Shown in pieces: positions 1 to 5,232 of a stretch of 5,245 nt of DNA (its first letter is position 1; each line of letters opens with the position of its first letter). The notes below the pieces were generated by a model. That model saw nothing but the letters and a program-made list of their open reading frames with translations. It searched no databases and was not told the origin of the DNA. Source of the DNA: Dehalococcoidia bacterium UBA6808 (GTDB lineage: Bacteria > Chloroflexota > Dehalococcoidia > GIF9 > UBA5629). Location of the stretch: contig DKFA01000025.1 in assembly GCA_002452695.1 (NCBI GenBank), positions 1 to 5,245 on the forward strand. The letters run 5' to 3'. The position numbers and the translations under genes are program-made.

Positions 1-409
1 CGCAGACAGGGTAGGCCACATAGTGCGGATCGGTCATGATGACTTCGTCGCCCGGATCGATGACGGCCCTGAAGGCCAGGTCCAGCGCCTCGCTGCTGCC
101 GGTAGTTACCAGTATCTCTGTGTGCGGGTCATAGTGCAGACCGTAGAATCTGACCAGATATTTGGAGATGGACTCACGCAGCTCAAGGATGCCCCGGTTG
201 GAGGTGTACATGGTGAAGCCCTTTTCGATGGCAGCGATGCCCGCCTCGCGGATGGGCCAGGGCGTCACAAAGTCCGGTTCGCCTACACCCAGTGAAATAG
301 CCCCGTCCATAGAGGAAAGCAGGTCGAAATACTTACGTATTCCGGAAGGCGGTATCTCTTTAGCCTTCTTGGATATATAATCAGTTTTTACTGTGCGTTT
401 ATCTGACAA
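1..409 (-). CDS. PLP-dependent class I/II aminotransferase, N-terminal part (runs off left edge)
   Basis: The first 136 codons of a pyridoxal-phosphate aminotransferase of the aspartate-aminotransferase fold. Visible family marks are the N-terminal 'IPPSGIRKYFDL' segment (residues 19-30), the substrate-loop motif 'SLGVGEPDFVTP' (39-50), 'MYTSNRG' (67-73), and the cofactor-phosphate loop 'TTGSSEALDLAF' (102-113) followed by 'GDEVIMTDPHYVAYP'. The catalytic Schiff-base lysine lies beyond the window, so activity and substrate cannot be judged; proteins of this type usually run to about 390 residues and use aspartate, alanine or aromatic amino acids. The start is TTG: an in-frame stop (the stop of the preceding regulator gene) lies 36 bases upstream, no ATG or GTG lies between, and AGGAGG sits 6 bases before the TTG. 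It follows the Lrp/AsnC gene closely and is very probably cotranscribed with it, an arrangement like yugG-yugH of Bacillus subtilis. The product could be PatA/YugH-like; this is inference from the N-terminus and context. Confidence 0.9.
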   Translation of the reverse strand, partial: MSDKRTVKTDYISKKAKEIPPSGIRKYFDLLSSMDGAISLGVGEPDFVTPWPIREAGIAAIEKGFTMYTSNRGILELRESISKYLVRFYGLHYDPHTEILVTTGSSEALDLAFRAVIDPGDEVIMTDPHYVAYPVC

Positions 410-415
410 TTCAGA

Positions 416-421
416 CCTCCT
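416..421 (-). promoter_or_regulatory. Shine-Dalgarno deciding the TTG start of the aminotransferase
   Basis: The minus strand reads AGGAGG, then six bases (TCTGAA), then TTG. A full consensus site at ideal spacing supports the non-ATG start, because the next in-frame ATG is more than 30 codons inside the conserved domain. Confidence 0.8.
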
Positions 422-445
422 GCAAGAACAATTTGGGGGTTGACA

Positions 446-934
446 TCAGGCGACCACTCCCAGCCGCCTGGGTTCACCTTCGTCCTCGAGGATCACGCCA
501 TCCTCCTTGTACTTCTTCAGCACGAAGTGTGTGACCGTCCCCTGTACCGTATCCATTGGGGCCAGTTTCTCCGAGACGAAGACAGCTATTTCCTGCATGG
601 TCTTGCCGGCTACCAGTATAGCAAAATCGAACGTGCCGGAGGCGAGATAGACCGCTTTGGCCTGAGAAAAGTTATAAATACGCTCGGCGATAGCGCCGAA
701 GCCGACGTTTCTTTGCGGCGATACTTTCACCTCTACAATAGCCCAGACCTGTTCTTTGCCCAGCCTGGCCCAGTTGATGACGGTTTTGTATTTAACTATC
801 GTGCCGTCCTTTTCCGCCTTTTTAATGATTTTTTTTACTTCACTGAGCTTAATCCCGGTCTGGTCTGCAATCTGCTCAGGTGTCAGCCTGGCATCCTTTT
901 CAAGCGCCTCCAAGATCTTAATTTCGTTTTCCAT
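446..934 (-). CDS. Lrp/AsnC-family transcriptional regulator
   Basis: A 162-residue DNA-binding regulator with the two-part Lrp/AsnC build. Residues 4-50 form the N-terminal winged helix-turn-helix ('ILEALEKDARLTPEQIADQTG', then the recognition-helix segment 'KLSEVKKIIKKAEKDGTI'). Residues 63-140 form the ligand-binding, oligomerising RAM domain ('VWAIVEVKVSP', 'VYLASGTFDFAILVAG', 'FVSEKLAPMDTVQGTVTHFVL'). The C-terminal tail (141-162) is charged. Length is normal for the family. Such proteins act as octamers or dimers and respond to amino acids; the ligand cannot be read from the sequence. The start is fixed by AGGAGG five bases before the ATG. The gene is followed after 36 bases by an aminotransferase, a partnership like YugG-YugH of B. 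subtilis, so a role in controlling that enzyme is a reasonable inference. Autoregulation is common in this family, and an imperfect dyad overlaps its promoter. Confidence 0.93.
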   Translation of the reverse strand: MENEIKILEALEKDARLTPEQIADQTGIKLSEVKKIIKKAEKDGTIVKYKTVINWARLGKEQVWAIVEVKVSPQRNVGFGAIAERIYNFSQAKAVYLASGTFDFAILVAGKTMQEIAVFVSEKLAPMDTVQGTVTHFVLKKYKEDGVILEDEGEPRRLGVVA

Positions 935-973
935 TTTAACCTCCTCTCACATCCTTTATTTTGGAGTGGAGCA

Positions 974-982
974 ATTATATCA
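974..982 (-). promoter_or_regulatory. Extended -10 promoter candidate for the regulator-aminotransferase operon
   Basis: The minus strand reads TGATATAAT, a perfect TGn extended -10 (TATAAT at 979-974), 39 bases before the ATG of the Lrp/AsnC gene. No good TTGACA is found 16-18 bases upstream, which is usual for extended -10 promoters. It implies that the regulator and aminotransferase can be transcribed separately from gatCA. Confidence 0.6.
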
Positions 983-997
983 GAATGTATAGTATTC
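983..997. promoter_or_regulatory. Imperfect dyad in the promoter spacer, possible operator
   Basis: The 15-base stretch GAATGTATAGTATTC has matching outer arms (GAAT/ATTC) around a 7-base AT-rich centre, and lies immediately upstream of the extended -10. Lrp/AsnC proteins bind degenerate AT-rich 15-base dyads and often control their own genes, so this is a plausible operator. The dyad is short and could be chance. Confidence 0.25.
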
Positions 998-1032
998 CCG
1001 TGGCCTGCTTTTGAGTGGATCGACAAAGCTGT

Positions 1033-1063
1033 GCCTGCTCCTTATGTCAGTGCAGGCTTTTTT
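1033..1063 (+). terminator. Hairpin plus T6 at the gatA 3' end (terminator-like only on the plus strand)
   Basis: GCCTGC (1033-1038) pairs with GCAGGC (1052-1057) around a 13-base loop, and six T follow on the plus strand. The gatA stop codon lies inside the loop. Read in the gatA direction there is no T-run after the stem, so it should not stop gatA transcription efficiently. No plus-strand gene leads into it, so it would end only antisense transcripts. The stem is short. Confidence 0.3.
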
Positions 1064-2505
1064 GCGTGCCAGTCAGTAGCCTGCTCAAAAGCATAGGACA
1101 CCCTGAGCAGAGACTCCTCGTCGAAGTGCCTGCTGATGAACTGCATGCCGACGGGCAGGCCGTTGACGAAGCCGGCAGGTATTGAGATGGCGGGTACCCC
1201 GGCGATATTGATGGGCAGCGTGCAAAGATCGCTCAGGTACATGGCAACAGGGTCATCGACCTTCTCACCGATTTTAAAGGCCACGGTCGGTGATGTAGGG
1301 GTAACCAGCACATCGTAATTCTGGAAGGCCTGTTCAAAATCACGCTTGATGAGGGTGCGCACTTTCTGGGCCTTTAGATAATAGGCGTCGTAGTAGCCGG
1401 CGGAGAGGGCATAGGTACCGAGCATGATTCTGCGCTTGACCTCGGCGCCGAAACCGTTCTGTTTGGTCTTTTCCATAGCTTCCCACATATTGGTAGTATC
1501 CCGGTAGGAATAACCATATTTGACGCCGTCGTAACGCGCCAGGTTGGCTGAGGCCTCTGAAGGGGCTAATATATAGTAAGCCGCCAGGCCGTATTTGGTA
1601 TAGGGCAGCGAAACGTTCCAGTCCACTCTGGCGCCGAGCTTTTCGAGCTGCTTGATCGCCACTTCGAGCGCGGTGCGGACTCCATCCTGCATGCCTTCAA
1701 CGAAATACTCTCGGGGTACGCCGATGCGCATCCCTTTTATATCGGCTGTCAGCGCACGGGTGTAATCCGGCACATCCAGCGGAACGGTGGTGGAATCTTT
1801 GCTGTCGTGCCCTGAGATAACATTAAGGACCAGTGCGCAGTCTGTGACGTCCTTGGTGATGGGGCCGATCTGGTCGAGGGAGCTGGCGAAGGCCACAAGG
1901 CCAAAGCGGCTGACCCTGCCGTAGGTGGGTTTGAGACCCACAACGCCGCAGAAACCTGCCGGCTGACGGATGCTGCCGCCGGTGTCGGAACCGAGGGCGT
2001 ATATGCCTTCATCGATAGCCATACCTGCCGCCGATCCTCCGCTGCTGCCACCCGGCACGCGGTCGAGGTCCCAGGGATTATGTGTAACGAAGAAGGCTGA
2101 GTTCTCCGTGGATGAACCCATGGCGAACTCGTCCATATTGGACTTGCCGATAATCACGTAATGCTCGGCCTGCAGCTTGCGGATAACGGTGGCATCATAA
2201 GGGGGCACGAAATTTTCCAGCATTTTTGATGAGCAGGTGGTGCGTATCCCCTTTGTGCAGATGACATCCTTGATCAGGGCCGGTACACCAGTGAGCGGTT
2301 TAATATCGCCTTTGGCGATGGCCAGATCAGCGGAGCGGGCCGCCTCGATCGCTACCTGATCGGTCACGGTCACGCAGGCGCGGACATTGTCTTCCACGCT
2401 GTGTATATGCTTCAAGACTGCTTCGGTTAATTCAAGCGAGGAGATCTTCTTCTCTTTAAGGAGCTTGTGTGATTCATGTATGGTCAGGATGTGCAAGTTA
2501 TCCAT
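1042..2505 (-). CDS. gatA: Asp-tRNA(Asn)/Glu-tRNA(Gln) amidotransferase subunit A
   Basis: GatA is the glutaminase subunit of the GatCAB transamidosome: it frees ammonia from glutamine, which GatB uses to convert Glu-tRNA(Gln) or Asp-tRNA(Asn) to the amide in the cytoplasm. The 487 residues match the usual length. The amidase-signature Ser-cisSer-Lys triad is complete: Lys79 in 'VPALIKDVICTKG', Ser154 in 'VPGGSSGGSAAG', and the nucleophile Ser178 in 'LGSDTGGSIRQPAGFCGVVGLKPTYG'. Other GatA hallmarks are 'GKSNMDEFAMGSSTENSAF' (120-138), 'FGAEVKRRIMLGTYALSAGYYDAYYLKAQ' and the C-terminal 'PINIAGVPAISIPAG'. The ATG lies three bases after the gatC stop, with GGAG six bases before it inside the gatC end, so the pair is translationally coupled. 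gatB, often the next gene, is absent; downstream comes an Lrp/AsnC regulator. A generic amidase is an alternative but is made unlikely by the adjoining gatC and the GatA-specific motifs. Confidence 0.98.
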   Translation of the reverse strand: MDNLHILTIHESHKLLKEKKISSLELTEAVLKHIHSVEDNVRACVTVTDQVAIEAARSADLAIAKGDIKPLTGVPALIKDVICTKGIRTTCSSKMLENFVPPYDATVIRKLQAEHYVIIGKSNMDEFAMGSSTENSAFFVTHNPWDLDRVPGGSSGGSAAGMAIDEGIYALGSDTGGSIRQPAGFCGVVGLKPTYGRVSRFGLVAFASSLDQIGPITKDVTDCALVLNVISGHDSKDSTTVPLDVPDYTRALTADIKGMRIGVPREYFVEGMQDGVRTALEVAIKQLEKLGARVDWNVSLPYTKYGLAAYYILAPSEASANLARYDGVKYGYSYRDTTNMWEAMEKTKQNGFGAEVKRRIMLGTYALSAGYYDAYYLKAQKVRTLIKRDFEQAFQNYDVLVTPTSPTVAFKIGEKVDDPVAMYLSDLCTLPINIAGVPAISIPAGFVNGLPVGMQFISRHFDEESLLRVSYAFEQATDWHAKKPALT

Positions 2506-2508
2506 CGC

Positions 2509-2796
2509 CTACTCCAGGACAGCGTTGACTTTAAAGGAATTGTCTTCCTGGCTGGGAGCATTGGCCAGCACATCCGATACGGATAGTGAAGGGAGGACTT
2601 CATCCAGCCTGTAGACATTCTCAAGCAGGACAGATTGGGTGGTGGGAGGCAGACCTTCCGTGTCAACCTGTGACAGGATTTCCATATTCTCCAGGATATG
2701 GGAAAGCTGCTCCCTGAATTTTTCGACTTCTTCTTCACTAATGCCCAGACGCGCCAGGAGAGCAATATGTCTGACTTCTTCCGCACTTAATTTCAT
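2509..2796 (-). CDS. gatC: Asp-tRNA(Asn)/Glu-tRNA(Gln) amidotransferase subunit C
   Basis: A 95-residue GatC, the small belt-like subunit that wraps around GatA and holds it to GatB. Family marks are the N-terminal 'VRHIALLARLGISEEEVEKF' helices (residues 8-27), 'LSHILENMEILSQVDTEG' (31-48), and the extended C-terminal part with 'LRxDE'-like 'YRLDEVLPS' (62-70) and 'VLANAPSQEDNSFKVNAVLE', where the Ala-Pro and the 'F.V..VLE' end are typical. Length is normal. A modest Shine-Dalgarno (GAAGG, 2805-2809) lies 8 bases before the ATG. It is the first gene of a gatC-gatA operon behind a good extended -10 promoter and just past the terminator of the preceding gene. Confidence 0.97.
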   Translation of the reverse strand: MKLSAEEVRHIALLARLGISEEEVEKFREQLSHILENMEILSQVDTEGLPPTTQSVLLENVYRLDEVLPSLSVSDVLANAPSQEDNSFKVNAVLE

Positions 2797-2839
2797 GTTG
2801 AATACCTTCAGCAGAGAATTACGTAAACTAAACTGGAAT

Positions 2840-2848
2840 ATTATAACA
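2840..2848 (-). promoter_or_regulatory. Extended -10 promoter of gatCA
   Basis: The minus strand reads TGTTATAAT, an exact TGn plus TATAAT (TATAAT at 2845-2840), 43 bases upstream of the gatC ATG. The -35 position (about 17 bases further up, TGCCTT) is poor, as tolerated with an extended -10. It lies directly downstream of a strong terminator, which makes gatCA a separate transcription unit. Confidence 0.65.
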
Positions 2849-2870
2849 TAAGGGATTCAGATAAGGCATT

Positions 2871-2910
2871 AAAAACCAATATGCCGGCCAGGCGGACATC
2901 TGGCCGGCAT
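2871..2910 (-). terminator. Strong rho-independent terminator upstream of gatC
   Basis: A perfect 11-bp stem (ATGCCGGCCAG at 2881-2891 with CTGGCCGGCAT at 2900-2910) encloses an 8-base loop. On the minus strand it is followed, after ATTGG, by TTTTT (2875-2871). It ends transcription of the small Cys-rich gene and possibly of the two-component operon. The 5-base gap before the T-run is a little longer than ideal. A weaker 5-bp GC hairpin (CCCGC/GCGGG, 2922-2944) followed by TTT on the minus strand sits just before it and may help. The remaining bases back to 2972 show nothing else. Confidence 0.75.
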
Positions 2911-2972
2911 TATTCTTTAAACCCGCGTAACCATAGCAGGCGGGAATACTCGGGATGGGATTTGCAAATAAA

Positions 2973-3125
2973 CTACTCTGACTTCTGTGCTTTGATTGAC
3001 ATGATCAGGGTGCATTTGCCGGTGACGAAATAGTCACAAATATTGGAATAGCCGGAGATATGGCAGATTTTACACTGTGAACTGTGAGGAGTCATTGTCA
3101 TATTCCTGTCCGTGTTTTTCTGCAT
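2973..3125 (-). CDS. Small four-cysteine protein, unknown function
   Basis: A 50-residue protein that I do not recognise. Its N-terminus (1-16) is polar, with Met at 1, 9 and 11. The core is Cys18-x2-Cys21-x8-Cys30-x7-Cys38 ('QCKICHISG' then 'CDYFVTGKC'), and the tail is short and basic ('SIKAQKS'). Four cysteines with a leading CxxC suggest one bound metal (zinc or iron) or a redox-active site. 'CDYFVTGKC' looks superficially like the first half of a CCCH zinc finger, but the later Cys and His of that family are missing. There is no signal peptide or membrane helix. The start is chosen because AGGAGG lies 7 bases before this ATG; a frame-open TTG at 3191 has no ribosome binding site. It lies 144 bases after the response regulator and before a strong terminator, so it may be the last gene of the two-component operon or have its own promoter. 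The strong ribosome binding site and codon-like composition make it probably real. Confidence 0.65.
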   Translation of the reverse strand: MQKNTDRNMTMTPHSSQCKICHISGYSNICDYFVTGKCTLIMSIKAQKSE

Positions 3126-3132
3126 TTCTATA

Positions 3133-3138
3133 CCTCCT
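3133..3138 (-). promoter_or_regulatory. Shine-Dalgarno of the small Cys-rich ORF
   Basis: The minus strand has AGGAGG, seven bases (TATAGAA), then ATG. It is the main evidence that the short ORF is translated, and it places the start 22 codons inside the longest open frame. Confidence 0.75.
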
Positions 3139-3156
3139 GACTTTGTTACAAGTATG

Positions 3157-3187
3157 TTAACAACCGGCGGTAACCAAAGGGTTAACT
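3157..3187. repeat. GTTAAC-bounded imperfect inverted repeat before the small ORF
   Basis: Two GTTAAC palindromes (3157-3162 and 3182-3187) frame a GC-richer centre that contains AACCGGCGG and GGTAACC. The whole forms an imperfect dyad in the 5' region of the small ORF. It could be an operator or a leader hairpin. A weak -10-like CATACT (3151-3156, minus strand) adjoins it. The function is not established. Confidence 0.25.
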
Positions 3188-3195
3188 GCAAGGCA

Positions 3196-3237
3196 AAAAA
3201 GTAAAGAAAAAGTAACGAATTCGAAAAAGTGAAGTAA
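3196..3237. repeat. Phased AAAAAGTRA repeats, possible response-regulator binding site
   Basis: Three copies of AAAAAGTRA begin at 3196, 3207 and 3224 on the plus strand. The first two are exactly 11 bp apart. Seen as the hexamer AAGTAA, copies lie at 3199, 3210 and 3232 (spacings of 11 and 22), with GAATTC between them. PhoB/OmpR-family regulators bind as tandem dimers to direct half-sites spaced 10-11 bp apart, and such a regulator is encoded immediately upstream, so an autoregulated site controlling the small Cys-rich gene is a reasonable inference. The region is A-rich, so chance repetition is a real alternative. Confidence 0.4.
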
Positions 3238-3269
3238 AAATATTTGTCAATTCCAGTCGGATAAGGAGG

Positions 3270-3962
3270 TCAGATGCCCGCTTGGCCCGGCTGTTTGGCA
3301 AATGAATACCCGATCCCGGGTTTGGTGATAATCAGCCGGGGATTGCCGGGATCATCTTCGATTTTAGCGCGCAAGCGGCGGATATGGACTTTGAGGCTGT
3401 CGTTGGCGCCCGGATAATCGCCGCCCCAGACGGCCTCGATCAGGTTTGACCTGGTAATGATCTGCCCAGCATTAGACATAAGATGGTTGAGGATGAGGCT
3501 TTCAGTAATAGTGAGATCGACTTGCCGTCCGCTCGTGAAAAACTGGCCGGTTTCGCTGATCAGTCTGTGTTTGCCGACGGACACCTGTGTTGATGCCTGG
3601 CTTTGCTTGCGTATATGCGCTTTGATCCTGGCCAGCAACTCGAGCTGCCGGAAAGGCTTGGTGATATAGTCATCCGCTCCCCATTCAAGCCCTTTGATAA
3701 TGTCAGATTCGTCACCCCGCGCGGTCACGATCAGGATCGGTATTTTGGAAAACTGGCGGATAGTCTTGAGCACATCGAATCCGTTCATATCGGGCAAACC
3801 CAGATCGAGGATGATAACGTCCGGCGCCTCTTCTTCCACCAGCTCGATACCCTTCCTGCCACTGTGAGTGGATACTATATCGGCCTCGGCCCAGCGGATC
3901 TTGAAAGCCAGAGATATGGCATCTACTATCTCGCTGTCGTCTTCAATGATCAGCAGTTTCAT
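3270..3962 (-). CDS. OmpR/PhoB-family response regulator
   Basis: A 230-residue transcription factor of a two-component system. The receiver domain (1-118) has the acidic pair Asp8-Asp9 in 'LLIIEDDSE', the phosphoacceptor Asp53 in 'VIILDLGLPDMNG', the switch Thr80 in 'ILIVTARGD', and Lys102 in 'DYITKPF', so all catalytic residues are present. The DNA-binding winged helix (about 127-223) shows 'LTITESLILNHLMSNAGQI', the 'LIEAVWGGDY' turn, the recognition helix 'NDSLKVHIRRLRAKIEDD' and the wing 'LIITKPGIGYSF'. Length is standard, with a short extra tail. The ATG overlaps the kinase stop by four bases (ATGA), with AGGA about 10 bases upstream, so translation is coupled to the kinase and the two are partners. 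It most resembles KdpE/PhoP-like regulators, but its target genes cannot be told from sequence; the nearest candidate is the downstream small Cys-rich gene behind AAAAAGTRA repeats. Confidence 0.97.
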   Translation of the reverse strand: MKLLIIEDDSEIVDAISLAFKIRWAEADIVSTHSGRKGIELVEEEAPDVIILDLGLPDMNGFDVLKTIRQFSKIPILIVTARGDESDIIKGLEWGADDYITKPFRQLELLARIKAHIRKQSQASTQVSVGKHRLISETGQFFTSGRQVDLTITESLILNHLMSNAGQIITRSNLIEAVWGGDYPGANDSLKVHIRRLRAKIEDDPGNPRLIITKPGIGYSFAKQPGQAGI

Positions 3963-5200
3963 ATGGATGCTTTCCTGGTCTTACGAGATTTGACAGCGGC
4001 AGGTTTTTTTACAGGTATGGTGAACGTAAAAACCGTGCCTTCACCCTTTTTACTTTCCAGCCATATTTTACCACCATGCAGCTCAACCAGGTTTTTACAT
4101 AATGAAAGTCCAAGGCCGAGGCCGCTCATATATTCCGGGGTACCGCTATCATATCTCTGGTAAGGCTTGAATATTCTATTCTGGTCTTTCTTGCGTATGC
4201 CCGGGCCATTATCGACAACATGCACGACAAGGTTTTCCTTTTCCTGTTTGCAACTGAGGGTTATTTTACTCCCGTCCAGCGAATACTTTGAGGCATTGAT
4301 AAGCAGGTTCAATACTATTTGCTGCAGCCTTTCCTCATCGGCCCAGACAGGCAGGGGCGAATCCGGGATGTCGCAGACAAAGGCCTGGTGATTGCGGTCC
4401 ATAAGAGCCTGTATGCCAGCAGCAACGTTCTGCAGGAGCGGTCGGGCATCGATCATCTTCGGCCTGATGCGCAGCAAACCGATCTCGCCGCGTGCGATAT
4501 CGAGCAGCTCGTTGATGCGGTGGTCGAGGTTGACCGCTCCGCGATGGATATTATGCGCTACGCTGGCCAATATTTCATCGTGCAATTCGCTGGCCAGCAG
4601 CTCGCTGGAAAAAAGAACAGGAGTGAGCGGTGTTTTCAACTCGTGGACCAGCATCCTGGTATATTCCACGCGTTTATTGACTTCCTCTTCCAGCTCATGG
4701 CGAAGCCTTTTCTCATTGTTGAGCAGCTTGCGCAGCTTAGCTTCAGATTCAATGCGGTCGGTGATGTCCATGGTGTGGCCCAGCGCGGCTCTTTTACCTT
4801 TATATTGTACTGAGACCACGCCTTCCAGCACCCAGCGCAACTGCCCGTCTTTGCCGATCAGTCTGTACTGGTAAGGGGTGACACTTTCCCCTTTAAGCAT
4901 GCGGATGGCATTTTCCCTGACCATCTTCCTGTCCCGGGGATGTACGTGGTAGAGGGAATGAGTGCCCAGCAGTTCCCGGTCAGTATAGCCCATCATCTTG
5001 AGGAACTCATGGTTGACAAAGACGAACTTCCTGTCCTGGCTGACGAAAAGGCCTACGGGGGAACCCATTTGCAGAATGGTGAGCAGCTCGTCCACATGTT
5101 GTTCTTTGCCTTCGATCTCTGCGATCCTTCTGCGCAGGGCTTCATTTTCTTTCTGCAGTTGCTTTATGGCGCTGTCTGTACACTCTGAAGTGGCCGTCAT
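3959..5200 (-). CDS. Soluble PAS-domain sensor histidine kinase
   Basis: A 413-residue kinase that phosphorylates the regulator encoded next. Domains in order: N-terminal coiled coil (10-40, 'LQKENEALRRRIAEIE'); one PAS domain (about 40-125, with 'GLFVSQDRKFVFVNHEFLKMMGY') and its PAC extension ending 'TMDITDRIESE' (142-153); linker coiled coil (152-180); HisKA with His186 in 'LVHELKTPLTP'; HATPase with the N box ('LNLLINASKYS', Asn298 and Asn302), G1 'DNGPGI' (330-335), F box 'IFKPYQRY' and G2 'GLGLGLSL' (360-367). All kinase motifs are intact. There is no signal peptide or transmembrane helix, so it senses an internal cue through PAS; no conserved haem- or flavin-binding residue could be assigned. 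The C-terminus (397-413) is an unusually basic tail. The only possible start in frame is this ATG; no Shine-Dalgarno precedes it. The gene ends in a 4-base overlap with the regulator. Confidence 0.96.
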   Translation of the reverse strand: MTATSECTDSAIKQLQKENEALRRRIAEIEGKEQHVDELLTILQMGSPVGLFVSQDRKFVFVNHEFLKMMGYTDRELLGTHSLYHVHPRDRKMVRENAIRMLKGESVTPYQYRLIGKDGQLRWVLEGVVSVQYKGKRAALGHTMDITDRIESEAKLRKLLNNEKRLRHELEEEVNKRVEYTRMLVHELKTPLTPVLFSSELLASELHDEILASVAHNIHRGAVNLDHRINELLDIARGEIGLLRIRPKMIDARPLLQNVAAGIQALMDRNHQAFVCDIPDSPLPVWADEERLQQIVLNLLINASKYSLDGSKITLSCKQEKENLVVHVVDNGPGIRKKDQNRIFKPYQRYDSGTPEYMSGLGLGLSLCKNLVELHGGKIWLESKKGEGTVFTFTIPVKKPAAVKSRKTRKASI

Positions 5201-5204
5201 AGTG

Positions 5205-5232
5205 ATAATGATACAGCAATTGTCATTGTCAA
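5205..5232 (-). promoter_or_regulatory. Promoter candidate of the two-component operon, almost touching the ATG
   Basis: On the minus strand a perfect -35 TTGACA (5232-5227) is followed after 16 bases by CATTAT (5210-5205), a 4/6 match to TATAAT. Only four bases separate this -10 from the kinase ATG, so a transcript from it would begin at or about the start codon. The -35 overlaps a TGACAA tandem repeat. The -10 is weak, so confidence is moderate. Confidence 0.4.

Noticed and set aside
935..1041. Possible tiny ORF after the gatA stop (TAAGGAG followed by a TTG frame)
   Set aside because: The Shine-Dalgarno-like GGAG is part of the hairpin arm, spacing to the TTG is too long, and the gap is better explained by a promoter region.
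440..1096. 218-codon plus-strand open frame opposite the Lrp/AsnC gene
   Set aside because: It is antisense to a clearly conserved gene, has no ribosome binding site, and its translation resembles no protein family.
2484..2786. 100-codon minus-strand frame overlapping gatC in another frame
   Set aside because: GatC in the neighbouring frame matches its family from end to end; this frame is an out-of-frame shadow.
3126..3191. N-terminal extension of the small Cys-rich ORF to a TTG at 3191 (72 residues)
   Set aside because: There is no Shine-Dalgarno before the TTG, whereas AGGAGG stands at ideal distance from the ATG at 3125; the extension also overlaps the dyad region.
3245..3250. TTGACA on the minus strand just after the regulator stop
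   Set aside because: A perfect -35 hexamer, but no -10-like sequence at 15-19 bases downstream (TTTTCG at 17), so not called as a promoter on its own.
3603..4163. 186-codon plus-strand open frame opposite the regulator and kinase junction
   Set aside because: It lies fully antisense to two genes with intact motifs; the composition is that of a reverse-strand shadow.
4319..4874. Two overlapping plus-strand open frames (164 and 160 codons) opposite the kinase gene
   Set aside because: Both are mirror frames of the kinase coding sequence, with no ribosome binding site or recognisable domain.
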